Shown: piece by piece, positions 31,371 through 41,207 of the stretch
Numbering within the stretch: position 1 is the first letter of the stretch
How the letters are laid out: each line of letters begins with the position of its first letter
Assembly (NCBI GenBank): GCA_013376735.1
Contig: VINJ01000001.1
Location: 682,001 to 746,000, forward strand
Reading direction: 5' to 3'
Source: a bacterium Scap17
Lineage (GTDB): Bacteria; Pseudomonadota; Gammaproteobacteria; Pseudomonadales; Halomonadaceae
DNA length: 64,000 nt
The notes under the pieces: model-generated
Database searches by the model: none
Told to the model about the DNA's origin: nothing
Seen by the model: the letters and a program-made list of their open reading frames with translations, nothing else
Position numbers and translations under genes: made by a program

Positions 31371-31434
31371 CGTCCCTCACATGTCGTCGACGTGAGGTGT
31401 CGTCTGGCAGGAGGTGTCGTCTAGCCGGCCACCA

Positions 31435-31887
31435 TCATTCCTCGCTGTCATCCGCGCCGACGCGCACCGCCAGCACGTCGCACTGGGCGCCGTGCAGGAC
31501 ACCCGTGGAGGTGGAACCCAGCAGCAGCGCAAAGCCATGACGACCATGCGAGCCGACCACGATCAGGTCCACGTCGTGTTCGGCCGCGAAGCGATGAATC
31601 TCGCTATCCGGCATGCCGACCACCACGTACTGGTCTTCGGCGGCGATATCATGAGGCGTGGCGATCTCGCTGAGTCGTTCACGGGCGTGGGAATCCAGCT
31701 GGTCCTGGATGCTGGTCAGGTCCATCGGGATATCACCGCCATAGGCAAAGCCCAGCGGTTCCAGCGTATGGATGATGGAAATCTTGGCGCCGTTGCGCTT
31801 GGCGATCGGCAGGGCCCGCTCCAGCACCAGATGGGAATCCTTGGTCAGGTCGACAGCGACCAGTACATGCTTGTATTCGTTGCTCAT
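31435..31887 (-). CDS. uspA: Universal stress protein UspA family
   Basis: A 150-residue single-domain USP. It opens EYKHVLVAVDLTKDSHLVLE and ends with the nucleotide-binding loop VVGSHGRHGFALLLGSTS, a GxxGxxG(S/T) type pattern seen in ATP-binding members. The ATG at 31887 has GGAGGA upstream; longer open sequence is not conserved. A sequence resembling an Anr/FNR site is centred about 42 bases before the predicted transcription start, suggesting induction at low oxygen. The gene is alone between a bidirectional terminator and a divergent unknown gene. Confidence 0.93.
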   Translation of the reverse strand: MSNEYKHVLVAVDLTKDSHLVLERALPIAKRNGAKISIIHTLEPLGFAYGGDIPMDLTSIQDQLDSHARERLSEIATPHDIAAEDQYVVVGMPDSEIHRFAAEHDVDLIVVGSHGRHGFALLLGSTSTGVLHGAQCDVLAVRVGADDSEE

Positions 31888-31942
31888 CCTGAGATCCTCC
31901 CGCAGAGGTTGGCCATTCGAGTGGCGTCGTGCACCTGCTTCC

Positions 31943-31985
31943 ATGCTAGGCTTGCCGCCCCCTTGAACACAATGACTTACATCAA
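31943..31985 (-). promoter_or_regulatory. Putative Anr/FNR-activated promoter of the universal stress gene
   Basis: On the minus strand TTGATGTAAGTCAT (31985-31972) matches TTGATnnnnATCAA at 8 of 10 positions. TAGCAT at 31948-31943 is a possible -10. The site centre lies about 42 bases before the inferred start, the classic class II distance. Confidence 0.45.
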
Positions 31986-32096
31986 CGTAATGGCAGTGCG
32001 TGATACGCAACACTGCGGGGTTGCATAGCCTATCCTGCGCTTTCACGCCACGTCCCGCTTGATGAAACCCTTGAATAGACAACCGATGGATAGACG

Positions 32097-32645
32097 ATGA
32101 CGACTGCGCTGATCATCATTTTTGTCGTGCTGGCGATGCTGTCGCCGCTGACCTGGCTACGCCCCAGCAAACGAGAGACGCGCACGTCACTGGTCCGCAA
32201 GGCGGTGATCGCCGATGGCATGCGGGTGGATCTCAAGGCGCCGCCTCTTTCTGACGCGCCCAAGGGCATCGTCGGTTACCGCCGCCCTTGGCCGACCGAA
32301 CGCGATGTCACGCCCTTCATCCTCGTGCAGGATGAATGGGCCAGTGATGCCCTGCGTGAGGCGGTGCCGGGCTATCGCTGGCGCGAAGAGAGTCGCCTGG
32401 CGGACGATCCTGATGTCGCCGCGGCGCTGCAGCGCTTCACGCGCACGCTGCCGGAGGATGCCCTGATGCTGGAGTCGTCGCTCTCCGGTCTGACGCTGTG
32501 GTGGGGCGAGAGTCTGGATGTGGAGAGCTGCCACGACTGGCGGCGCGAATTCGAGGCCTTGCATGCGTTGTTGATCGACAAGGCGCCTATCTCGCACAAG
32601 CGTCGCCCGCTGGTGGGCACCGAGCCGAAGATGCCGGATGCCTGA
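32097..32645 (+). CDS. Hypothetical protein with N-terminal membrane anchor
   Basis: 182 residues, not recognised. A hydrophobic segment at residues 4-20 (ALIIIFVVLAMLSPLTWL) is followed by a basic patch, which suggests a single-pass inner-membrane anchor with a cytoplasmic domain. The soluble part contains KGIVGYRRPWPTERDVTPFI, then ALQRFTRTLPEDALML and LTLWWGESLDVESCHDWRRE. Composition matches neighbouring core genes. It is divergent from the universal stress gene and ends at a strong terminator. No function is proposed. Confidence 0.78.
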   Translation: MTTALIIIFVVLAMLSPLTWLRPSKRETRTSLVRKAVIADGMRVDLKAPPLSDAPKGIVGYRRPWPTERDVTPFILVQDEWASDALREAVPGYRWREESRLADDPDVAAALQRFTRTLPEDALMLESSLSGLTLWWGESLDVESCHDWRREFEALHALLIDKAPISHKRRPLVGTEPKMPDA

Positions 32646-32670
32646 CACGGGCAGCCCTCCCGCCTGCAGA

Positions 32671-32707
32671 AAAAAGCCCCCATCGAGTGACTCGATGGGG
32701 GCTTTTT
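32671..32707. terminator. Bidirectional terminator after the anchored hypothetical gene
   Basis: AAAAAGCCCCCATCGAG pairs perfectly with CTCGATGGGGGCTTTTT around a TGA loop. A-tract and T-tract on either side let it work for slyA on the other strand too. Confidence 0.92.
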
Positions 32708-32769
32708 CATGTCCCGCTTGCGCTCATGTCATGCTGGCGCGGCCGGCCATTTTCGGTCGGCGTCTAGGC

Positions 32770-33261
32770 TCAGGCGCTCTCCGGCACCTTCTCGGAGATT
32801 TCCAGGCCATTGCGCTCCATGACACGCAGGCATTCGCAGAATTGATCGACCTGCGCTTCACTCAGACCGTTGAGCATCTCGATGCGAGTCTGCTCGGCGA
32901 TGGCATCGATCTTCTCGATCAATGGCAGCGCCTTGCGGGTCAGGAAGATGCGCTTGGTGCGGCGGTCTTCCTCACAGGCACGGCGCTCGACCAGGCCCTG
33001 TTCGGTCAGTTGGTCCAGGGTGCGAACCAGCGACGGGGCTTCGATACCGATGGAGCGAGCCAGATCACATTGGGGCTGACCATCGCCCATGCGCCACAGG
33101 TGTACCAGCGTCATCCAGCGAGTCTGGGTCAGCCCTAGTGGGGACAGTCGCTGGTCCAGAATGGCGCGCCACAGGCGCGGCAGGCGGGAAAGCTTGAGTC
33201 CGATATCTTCATGCATGGATAGGTCGTCCGCTGAGTGCAAAGGTGAAGGGGCTTTTGTCAT
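32770..33261 (-). CDS. slyA: MarR-family transcriptional regulator SlyA
   Basis: Winged-helix regulator, 163 residues from the ATG at 33261. The core LPRLWRAILDQRLSPLGLTQ, then GIEAPSLVRTLDQLTEQGLV and RRTKRIFLTRKALPLIEK, closely follows E. coli SlyA, including the recognition helix PSLVRTLDQL and the wing DRRTKRI. SlyA-type proteins bind DNA as dimers and often relieve H-NS silencing or respond to phenolic ligands. The start is uncertain: TTG 33285, ATG 33261 and ATG 33216 are all possible, and none has a strong ribosome-binding site. No neighbouring target is obvious. Confidence 0.9.
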   Translation of the reverse strand: MTKAPSPLHSADDLSMHEDIGLKLSRLPRLWRAILDQRLSPLGLTQTRWMTLVHLWRMGDGQPQCDLARSIGIEAPSLVRTLDQLTEQGLVERRACEEDRRTKRIFLTRKALPLIEKIDAIAEQTRIEMLNGLSEAQVDQFCECLRVMERNGLEISEKVPESA

Positions 33262-33433
33262 TGGCGCGCGTCCAGCATCACTCAAAAGTGAATGAGACTG
33301 ATTCCTTATCTGCGCCGCCCTTCACATCAGCATGCTAGGCAGTCTGGATAATTACAAGCCTGCGAACGAATTTTACGTCCATGGTCGAGTAACTCAGCGT
33401 TCCTGCTTGCGGAGTGACTCGTGGTGGCGACTG

Positions 33434-34546
33434 TCACAAACCCGGAATCAGGTTGGTGATACGCCAGCCTGGGATGCCGGGGGGCTGGCTGATGGTGCTG
33501 TCGGCCAGGGTCGCCAGCTGCGGATCATCGCTGACCACGAAGCGCAGACTGCCGATGCGCTGTCCGTTCATCGTCTCGACATCGATGCGCCACTCGCCCT
33601 CGCTGCCCTGCGGGAAGGCCGTCTTGTGGGTCCAGGCGCGGTAGCCTTCGCTGCGCCCGCCGTTGATGTTCAGGGCGATGCGATCGACGACTTCGCCATC
33701 ATGACGCCAGACGTGATAGACCTTCTCCGACAGGCCGCGCGGCGCACGGATGGCCGTGAAGGCGTAGAGGCCACGGGCGGAGAGTTGCGCAGGCGTCAGC
33801 TGCATCTCGCCACGCGGTGCGCGCGCCGCGGTATCGAAGTCCGGCGACAGGCTGCTGGCATTGATCCACAGCGTGGCGGGCGGAATCCAGGCGCGTGCCC
33901 CCCATGCGCCTACCCCGAGCATTACGCTGATGCCGATCATCGCCAGACCGCCGACCACCCCACGCGCGATGCGCAGGTTGGCGACGCTGGGCAGCGCGAA
34001 CAGGCTCATGGCGGCACAGGCGGCCAGCAGGCTCTCACCTGTGGTCAGTTCCAGCAGCAGGGGCAGGGTGACCAGCACCACGACGAACACGCACAGGGCG
34101 TGGAAGCCGAAGTACAGCCAGCGATGACGCTCGGCCAGCCGGTAGTAGAAGGGGTCGAGAATCGACAGCAGGGTCGCGCCGCACAGCAGCAGCGTAAAGC
34201 CTGCCTGGCCGCTGGCCCAGTCGGTGGTCGCCAGGAAGAACGGCAGTGTGAAACACAGTGTCTCCTGCTGGATCAGCTGGGCCACGAAGGTCGCCAGCTT
34301 GCGGGGCAGGGCATTCTGACCGCGATGGCGGCGCAGGCGGCTCCACAGGCCTTCGGCGATCAGGATCAACCAGGCCAGCATCATGCCCAGCGCCAGCAGG
34401 CCGCCCAGCCATTGTTGACGGTTGACGAGAAAGAAACTGCAGATGCCGGCGGCGAAGCCGATCGGCGGCCATAGCCAGTGCCAGCGCTTGGTGCGTTCGA
34501 CAAGGCCGGTCAGGCGTAGATACAGGGCGGTGAGAGTGCTACTCAT
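33434..34546 (-). CDS. Membrane protein with DUF5924-like and DUF2914 domains
   Basis: 370 residues. The N-terminal ~220 residues contain about seven hydrophobic segments (PIGFAAGICSFFLVN, GGLLALGMMLAWLILIAE, CVFVVVLVTLPLLLEL and others). The C-terminal ~110 residues form a soluble beta-rich domain with SEKVYHVWRHDGEVVDRIAL and GSEGEWRIDVETMNGQRIGS, the DUF2914 pattern. The domain pairing is known from Pseudomonas and relatives, but its function is not. The soluble domain probably faces the periplasm. The gene stands alone; a 426-bp region with the fadBA promoter lies upstream on the opposite strand. Confidence 0.8.
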   Translation of the reverse strand: MSSTLTALYLRLTGLVERTKRWHWLWPPIGFAAGICSFFLVNRQQWLGGLLALGMMLAWLILIAEGLWSRLRRHRGQNALPRKLATFVAQLIQQETLCFTLPFFLATTDWASGQAGFTLLLCGATLLSILDPFYYRLAERHRWLYFGFHALCVFVVVLVTLPLLLELTTGESLLAACAAMSLFALPSVANLRIARGVVGGLAMIGISVMLGVGAWGARAWIPPATLWINASSLSPDFDTAARAPRGEMQLTPAQLSARGLYAFTAIRAPRGLSEKVYHVWRHDGEVVDRIALNINGGRSEGYRAWTHKTAFPQGSEGEWRIDVETMNGQRIGSLRFVVSDDPQLATLADSTISQPPGIPGWRITNLIPGL

Positions 34547-34972
34547 GAAAGCATGATATCGATGAGGCCTTTGAAAGCCTGCTGGCGCGCGAGGAGGTGT
34601 CGCGGTCAGCCTGCGGGTTGGGAAAGCGTTCAGGGTAACGCGGCTGCCTTGTGCGGTGTAGCGTCGATCTTTGCCTACATCGGCTGTCGATAGCGTGCGC
34701 CAGTCAGCTCAGGCCAGTATACAGACGCCCTGTGACCTCCGACCTTTCGCTAATGTCCGCAGGCTTGATCTTTGTCCGTCACTGGCCCAAGCTGGCTATA
34801 TTCAAACGCTTGTATGAAGCGCTGTGATGAGAGATGACTCTCACGCGGTGCCTCAGCCAGCGGCGAGTCCGGCGAGGCCGGTTGCCAGCGCCTTCATGGC
34901 CAACGCCCAAATGGCAGTGACCCTCGAGCGCCCGGCAGCCCCTTCACCTCTTTCTCTTGTGGAGATCCGTGG
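34547..34972. other. Intergenic region upstream of fadBA
   Basis: 426 bases without a credible gene, lying between the divergent membrane-protein gene and fadB. The right half holds the putative fadBA promoter and operator (34772-34818). The remainder shows no clear RNA structure or second promoter. Confidence 0.7.
34772..34818 (+). promoter_or_regulatory. Putative fadBA promoter with PsrA-like operator
   Basis: TTCAAACGCTTGTATGAA (34801-34818) is a near-perfect palindrome that fits the PsrA type CAAACn4GTTTG with one mismatch. It overlaps TATATT (34797-34802), a candidate -10 with TTGTCC 19 bases upstream. Placement on the -10 would give repression relieved by long-chain fatty acids or acyl-CoA. 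Confidence 0.5.
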
Positions 34973-37123
34973 ATGATCTATTCAGGCAAAACGCTAACCG
35001 TCGAGGCCAATCAGGACGCCATCGCCCTGTTGACCCTCGACCTTGAAGGCGAATCGGTCAACAAGCTGGCCAGCTACGTACTCAAGGAGCTGGGAGAGGC
35101 AGTCGAGGCCATCAAGGCGACGGCCGATCTCAAGGGGCTGGTCATCCGCTCCGCCAAGGAAGCGTTCGTGGTCGGTGCCGACATCACCGAGTTCCACCAG
35201 ATGTTCGAGAAGGATGAAGCCTTCCTCATCGACATGAACATGAACATCCATGGCATCTTCAACGCCATCGAAGACCTGCCGTTCCCCACCGTCACTGCCA
35301 TCAATGGACTGGCGCTGGGCGGTGGCTGCGAGATTACCCTGACCACCGATTTCCGGGTCATGGCCGACAGCGCCAAGATCGGCCTGCCGGAGACCAAGCT
35401 CGGCATCATCCCGGGCTGGGCGGGCTGTGTGCGTCTGCCGCGTCTGATCGGGGCTGACAACGCCATCGAGTGGATCTGTGGTGGCACCGAGAACCGTGCC
35501 GACAAGGCGCTGGCAGTGGGCGCCGTCGATGCCGTCCTGCCGGTGGCCGAGCTGGACGCGGCGGCACTCGATATTCTGGCGCGTGCCAATGCAGGCGAGC
35601 TGGACTATCAGGCGCGTCGTCTCGAGAAGACCTCGCCGCTCAAGCTCAATGCCATCGAGCAGATGATGGCCTTCGAGACCGCCAAGGGCTTCGTGGCCGG
35701 CAAGGCCGGTCCGCACTATCCGGCACCGGTGGAGGCCATCAAGGTCATCCAGAAGGGCGCGGGGGAATCGCGTGAGCGTGCCCAGGCCATCGAGGCCAAG
35801 ACCTTCGCCAGGATGGCGCTGACCGACGTGGCCTTCAATCTGGTCGGCCTGTTCATGAACGATCAGGTGGTCAAGAAGAAGGCCAAGGGCTACGAGAAGC
35901 AGGCCAGTGAGATCAAGCAGGCCGCCGTGCTGGGTGCCGGCATCATGGGTGGCGGCATCGCCTATCAGAGCGCCAGCAAGGGCACGCCGATCCTGATGAA
36001 GGACATCAATGGCGAGGCCATCGAACTGGGTCTGAAGGAAGCACGCAAGCTGTTCGGCAAGGGCGTCGAGCGCGGCAAGCTGACCACCGAGAAGATGGCG
36101 CAGGGCCTGTCCAACATTCGCCCGACGTTGTCCTACGGTGACTTCGGCAATGTGGACCTGGTCGTCGAGGCGGTGGTCGAGAATCCCAAGGTCAAGGCCT
36201 CTGTGCTGGCCGAGCTCGAGGACAACGTCGCCGAAGACGCCATTCTGACCTCCAACACCTCGACCATCTCCATCACGCGACTGGCCGAATCGCTCAAGCG
36301 TCCCGAGAACTTCTGCGGCATGCACTTCTTCAACCCGGTGCACCGCATGCCGCTGGTCGAGGTCATCCGTGGCGAGAAGTCCAGCGATGCGGCCATTGCC
36401 GCGACCGTCGCCTATGCCCGCCAGATGGGCAAGACGCCGATCGTCGTCAACGACTGCCCGGGCTTTCTGGTCAACCGCGTGCTGTTCCCCTACTTCGGTG
36501 GCTTCAGCCTGCTGGTCGAGAAGGGCGCCGACTATCAGCGCGTCGACAAGGTGATGGAAAAGTTCGGCTGGCCGATGGGCCCGGCCTACCTGCTGGATGT
36601 GGTCGGCATGGATACCGCGGTGCACGCCAATGCGGTGATGGCGGAAGGCTTCCCGGACCGCATGGCGCGTGACGGCAAGACCGCCATCCAGGTGATGTAT
36701 GACAACAAGCGCCTCGGCCAGAAGAACGCTCTGGGCTTCTACCGCTACGAGGAAGATCGCAAGGGCAAGCCGAAGAAGCTGGCGGATGATGAGGCTCAGG
36801 CGCTGGTGGCACAGGTCGTCAGCGAGACGCGCGAGTTCTCCGATGACGACATCATCGCGCGCATGATGGTGCCGCTGTGCATGGAAACCATCCGCTGCCT
36901 GGAAGACGACATCGTCGGCAGCCCGGCCGAGGCCGACATGGCCCTGATCTACGGCATCGGTTTCCCGCCATTCCGTGGTGGCGCACTGCGCTATGTCGAT
37001 GCCATGGGCGTGGCCGAGTTCGTCGCGCTGGCCGATAGTCTGGCCGAAGAGCTGGGCCCGCTGTATCGCCCGACCGAGGCGCTACGCGAGCGCGCCAAGC
37101 GTGGCGACGCCTTCTACTCCTGA
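34973..37123 (+). CDS. fadB: Fatty acid oxidation complex alpha subunit FadB
   Basis: Multifunctional beta-oxidation protein of 716 residues. The N-terminal enoyl-CoA hydratase/isomerase part shows [22 protein letters not shown] and [13 protein letters not shown], with the two catalytic glutamates. The C-terminal 3-hydroxyacyl-CoA dehydrogenase part starts with the NAD loop [20 protein letters not shown] and has [11 protein letters not shown] and [16 protein letters not shown] with the catalytic His. Length is exactly as expected. It is followed by fadA after 93 bp, with a stem-loop between. A PsrA-like palindrome upstream suggests fatty-acid control. Confidence 0.97.
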   Translation: MIYSGKTLTVEANQDAIALLTLDLEGESVNKLASYVLKELGEAVEAIKATADLKGLVIRSAKEAFVVGADITEFHQMFEKDEAFLIDMNMNIHGIFNAIEDLPFPTVTAINGLALGGGCEITLTTDFRVMADSAKIGLPETKLGIIPGWAGCVRLPRLIGADNAIEWICGGTENRADKALAVGAVDAVLPVAELDAAALDILARANAGELDYQARRLEKTSPLKLNAIEQMMAFETAKGFVAGKAGPHYPAPVEAIKVIQKGAGESRERAQAIEAKTFARMALTDVAFNLVGLFMNDQVVKKKAKGYEKQASEIKQAAVLGAGIMGGGIAYQSASKGTPILMKDINGEAIELGLKEARKLFGKGVERGKLTTEKMAQGLSNIRPTLSYGDFGNVDLVVEAVVENPKVKASVLAELEDNVAEDAILTSNTSTISITRLAESLKRPENFCGMHFFNPVHRMPLVEVIRGEKSSDAAIAATVAYARQMGKTPIVVNDCPGFLVNRVLFPYFGGFSLLVEKGADYQRVDKVMEKFGWPMGPAYLLDVVGMDTAVHANAVMAEGFPDRMARDGKTAIQVMYDNKRLGQKNALGFYRYEEDRKGKPKKLADDEAQALVAQVVSETREFSDDDIIARMMVPLCMETIRCLEDDIVGSPAEADMALIYGIGFPPFRGGALRYVDAMGVAEFVALADSLAEELGPLYRPTEALRERAKRGDAFYS

Positions 37124-37178
37124 GCCTTTGATGGCTGAGCGCCCGAGTGGCCGCCAGCACTATCCGACCAGAATTTTC

Positions 37179-37200
37179 GGCCCTCGCGACAGCGAGGGCC
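37179..37200 (+). other. Stem-loop between fadB and fadA
   Basis: GGCCCTCGC pairs perfectly with GCGAGGGCC around a GACA tetraloop, 16 bases before the fadA start. There is no T-tract, so an mRNA stability element or attenuator is likelier than a terminator. Confidence 0.6.
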
Positions 37201-37204
37201 ATGA

Positions 37205-38395
<1,191 letters not shown>

Positions 38396-38450
38396 ACGTC
38401 AGCACCTTCGGTCAGCGTCTTCGATAAGCGATCAGGCCACGCCTGATACC

Positions 38451-38483
38451 AAAAGCGGCATGTCTTCGGACATGCCGCTTTTT
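38451..38483 (+). terminator. fadBA terminator
   Basis: AAAAGCGGCATGTC pairs perfectly with GACATGCCGCTTTT around an extra-stable TTCG tetraloop, followed by T. Confidence 0.93.
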
Positions 38484-38599
38484 CGTCGGCAGGCTTTTGT
38501 CTGGAAACGAGAGGGGCGGCGCAGTATCGTGGCAGTGGGCGATCGAGCGTCACGTCGCCCCGGGCTTGATGATTGAGGTTACGCGAGGGAGTCGCATCG

Positions 38600-39532
38600 A
38601 TGGACTGGAATCATGTCGAGCAGGATCTGCCGCGCGCCACGCCGCCCAGACCCTTGCCACACCCCCTGACCTTCCGGTTGCCGGCGGGCAGTATTGATTG
38701 TCACCTTCACCTGTTTGGTGACCCGGTGCGTTACCCATTGGCGGCGGACAGAACCTATGACCCGGCGCCTGTGGGGCTCAGTGAAGCACTCGAGATGCAT
38801 CATGCATTGGGCGCCAGCCACGGCGTGCTGATACAGCCCAGTGTCTATGGCTATGACAATCGCCTGCTGTGCGACAGCCTGCAGAGCTGTCGCGAGCGTG
38901 GGCTGGACTATCGTGGCGTGGCGGTTGTCACGCCCGACATCAGTGATGCCGAGCTTGAGCGACTCTCCGAGCTGGGAGTGTGTGGCGTTCGCCTCAACCT
39001 GATCTTCGCCGGCGGGTTGCGCTGGCGTGATGTGGTGCTGCTGGCGGACCGCCTGGCACGCTTCAAGTGGCACCTGGAATGTCTGATCGACGTCTCGACC
39101 TTCCGTGACATGGAAGCGCGCCTAGGCAGCTTGCCGGTGCCGGTGGTAATCGACCACATGGGCCATCTGGCGGCCACGCGTGGCCCGGAGTGCCCCGGCT
39201 TTGCCGCGCTGTGTCGACTGCTCAAGCAAGGGCGCACCTGGGTCAAGCTGTCGGCGCCTTACCGGCTGACCACGCGTGGTCGCTTGCCTTACTCCGATGT
39301 CACGGCGCTGGTGCGGGCGCTGGTGGCGGCCAATCCGGAGCGCGTCGTGTGGGGCAGTGACTGGCCGCATCCCTATATCGGCGTCGAGATGCCGGAAGAG
39401 GACACCCTGGCCGAGCTGATGCAGCGCTGGTTGCCGGAGCGCGAGATGCGCGAGAGGATATTCCGCGACAATCCGCGCAAGCTCTACGGCTACAAGGCAT
39501 TCGTGAAGTCCAGGGCGGATACGGCGCACTGA
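38600..39532 (+). CDS. Amidohydrolase family protein (2-pyrone-4,6-dicarboxylate lactonase-like)
   Basis: TIM-barrel hydrolase of the amidohydrolase-2 group, 310 residues. It has AGSIDCHLHLFGDPVRYPL near the N-terminus, VPVVIDHMGHLAA in the middle and VVWGSDWPHPY near the end, matching the metal and substrate residues of the group. The overall pattern is closest to 2-pyrone-4,6-dicarboxylate hydrolases, but orphan copies often act on other lactones and the substrate cannot be told. The ATG at 38600 follows GAGGGAG. It lies downstream of the fadA terminator and appears to be a single-gene unit with its own bidirectional terminator. Confidence 0.85.
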   Translation: MDWNHVEQDLPRATPPRPLPHPLTFRLPAGSIDCHLHLFGDPVRYPLAADRTYDPAPVGLSEALEMHHALGASHGVLIQPSVYGYDNRLLCDSLQSCRERGLDYRGVAVVTPDISDAELERLSELGVCGVRLNLIFAGGLRWRDVVLLADRLARFKWHLECLIDVSTFRDMEARLGSLPVPVVIDHMGHLAATRGPECPGFAALCRLLKQGRTWVKLSAPYRLTTRGRLPYSDVTALVRALVAANPERVVWGSDWPHPYIGVEMPEEDTLAELMQRWLPEREMRERIFRDNPRKLYGYKAFVKSRADTAH

Positions 39533-39583
39533 GCGCAGATCGAATGTTCGCTTGAGACCCGCAGGCATGCCCCAATGGCAATG

Positions 39584-39611
39584 GCCCCCGTCAGTGAACT
39601 GGCGGGGGCTT
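39584..39611. terminator. Bidirectional terminator after the amidohydrolase gene
   Basis: GCCCCCGTCAG pairs with CTGGCGGGGGC (one T-G wobble) around a TGAA loop, between convergent genes. Confidence 0.85.
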
Positions 39612-39631
39612 GCGCATGGGATGATAGATGA

Positions 39632-39982
39632 CTACAGCGTCTGGAAGGCCACGCGCGTGCCATGGGCCAGCAGGCTGGCATTGTCGGTCGGCGTCGTGGG
39701 CAGGCCGATCATCTCATCTTGCACTTCCGCCCAGGTCTGCACGCCGTGGGTCAGCCCCAGCGGCAACAGCAGGCGGCTGATCCACTGTGTGCCGGTGAAG
39801 CGCAGGGACTGGCCGTTGTCATCGACCAGGCGACTGATGCCAGCGGCGTGATGCAGGCGGACCACATGAAGCCCTTGATCCAGCGTCTGCACTTCCACTG
39901 TCAGGGTATTGCCTGCGGCGAGCCACCGTCGCAGAGTCTCGATATCGACGGCTTCGTCAAGTGTGCTGAAGGAAGTCTGCAT
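39632..39982 (-). CDS. Small DUF6482-like protein
   Basis: 116 residues, soluble, no signal peptide. The pattern VEVQTLDQGLHVVRLHHAAG, then LVDDNGQSLRF and a terminal VQTWAEVQDEMIGLP, resembles the DUF6482 family of small gammaproteobacterial proteins, a match made from memory. Function unknown. It starts 21 bp after the holA stop on the same strand, so it is probably the last gene of the lptE-holA transcript. Confidence 0.72.
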   Translation of the reverse strand: MQTSFSTLDEAVDIETLRRWLAAGNTLTVEVQTLDQGLHVVRLHHAAGISRLVDDNGQSLRFTGTQWISRLLLPLGLTHGVQTWAEVQDEMIGLPTTPTDNASLLAHGTRVAFQTL

Positions 39983-40003
39983 GCGTTCTCCCTGGGGTCT
40001 GAA

Positions 40004-41062
40004 TCACACCACCTTGTAGGCATGAGGTAGTTCGGCCAGTGGGCCGCGTCCGCCGGCGAGTGTCAGGGCGAGATCGACCATCCCGTCCCAGATGGGCAGC
40101 GTCATCCCGCCCTTGATCGCCATGTCGAGTCGCTGCGAGAACAGCAGCAGCTTGTGCAGGCGCTTGTGGGGCAGGCGGTTGAGTGCCTGTTGATAGAAGG
40201 GGCGACGCTTGTCGAAGATCATCGGCTTCTGCGCCTTGCAGGCATGCTCGAAGCTCTGGCCTTGATCGAGGTGCTGGCGCAGCGAGAGCAGGGTGCGCAG
40301 CTCGCGGGTCAGTGCCCACAGGATCACCGGCGGCTCGACGCCTTCTCCCCTGAGCCCGAGCACGATGCGGCCACTGCGCTCGACTTCCCCCTTCAGACAC
40401 GCATCGGCCAGCGTGAAGACATCATAGCGGGCATTGTCCTCGACGCCCTGGACGATGGCATTGCCATCCAGGCGTGCGCCCGGCGGGTGCAGCAGCGCCA
40501 GCTTCTGAAGCTCCTGATCCGCGGCCAGCAGATTGCCCTCGATGCGCTCTGCCAGCAGGCGGGCGGCGTCCTGATTCAGCTCGAGGCCGTGACGACGGGC
40601 GCGATCGCGAATCCAGAAGCCGAGGCGGGAGTGGTCCACCGGCCAGACTGCGATGAAGACGCCGACCTTCTCCAATGCCTTGAACCACGCCGTCTGCTGC
40701 ACCTTGCGATCGAGACGCGCTGCGGTGATCAGCAGGATGTCGCCATCCTTCTCGATGCGCTCGGCGTAGGCCTTGAGGACCTTGCTGCCTTCCTGGCCGG
40801 CACTCTGGGTGCCCAGGCGCAGCTCGATCAGCTTGCGCGAGGCGAACAGTGACATGCTGGCGGCAGACTCGGTCAAACGGCCCCACTGAAAGCCATTCTC
40901 GACATGCAGTACCTCGCGCTCCTCGACACCGGCGGCACGCGCCGCACGCCGGATGGCGTCGCAGCTTTCCTGATGAATCAGCGGCTCGTCACCGGCCACG
41001 ATATAGACGGGAGACAGGCGCTTGTTGAGCTGCTCGTCGAGCTTGTCGGGATAGACCTTCAT
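40004..41062 (-). CDS. holA: DNA polymerase III delta subunit HolA
   Basis: Clamp-loader subunit that opens the beta sliding clamp. 352 residues from the ATG at 41062, preceded by AAGGAC. Family features include KLNKRLSPVYIVAGDEP-like opening (actual: LNKRLSPVYIVAGDEPLIHQ), then EVLHVENGFQWGRL, SLFASRKLIELRL, RIEGNLLAADQELQKLALL and ARYDVFTLADACLKGE. Length is normal. It lies downstream of lptE, the same order as in E. coli (leuS-lptE-holA), though a stem-loop sits in the 145-bp gap. Confidence 0.95.
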   Translation of the reverse strand: MKVYPDKLDEQLNKRLSPVYIVAGDEPLIHQESCDAIRRAARAAGVEEREVLHVENGFQWGRLTESAASMSLFASRKLIELRLGTQSAGQEGSKVLKAYAERIEKDGDILLITAARLDRKVQQTAWFKALEKVGVFIAVWPVDHSRLGFWIRDRARRHGLELNQDAARLLAERIEGNLLAADQELQKLALLHPPGARLDGNAIVQGVEDNARYDVFTLADACLKGEVERSGRIVLGLRGEGVEPPVILWALTRELRTLLSLRQHLDQGQSFEHACKAQKPMIFDKRRPFYQQALNRLPHKRLHKLLLFSQRLDMAIKGGMTLPIWDGMVDLALTLAGGRGPLAELPHAYKVV

Positions 41063-41119
41063 GAATGTCCTTCGATATTGCGCAGGCGAGGGCGGTGATG
41101 CCGGTGGACGATAGACGAA

Positions 41120-41162
41120 CACGGCTCCGCGATGGTCGGTTGCCCGATGGCGCGGAGCCGTG
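41120..41162 (-). other. Stem-loop between lptE and holA
   Basis: CACGGCTCCGCG pairs perfectly with CGCGGAGCCGTG around a 19-nt loop. There is no clear T-tract, so it may be a weak terminator or a processing site within the transcript. Confidence 0.55.
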
Positions 41163-41207
41163 CTGTCAGTACGCTCTGGCGTTGGACATCGCGCCGATCC
41201 AGAGGTG

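Noticed and set aside
34994-36625. A 543-codon open frame antisense to fadB
   Set aside because: Low-information His/Gln/Leu/Gly-rich translation typical of an antisense shadow in high-GC DNA; fadB is unambiguous.
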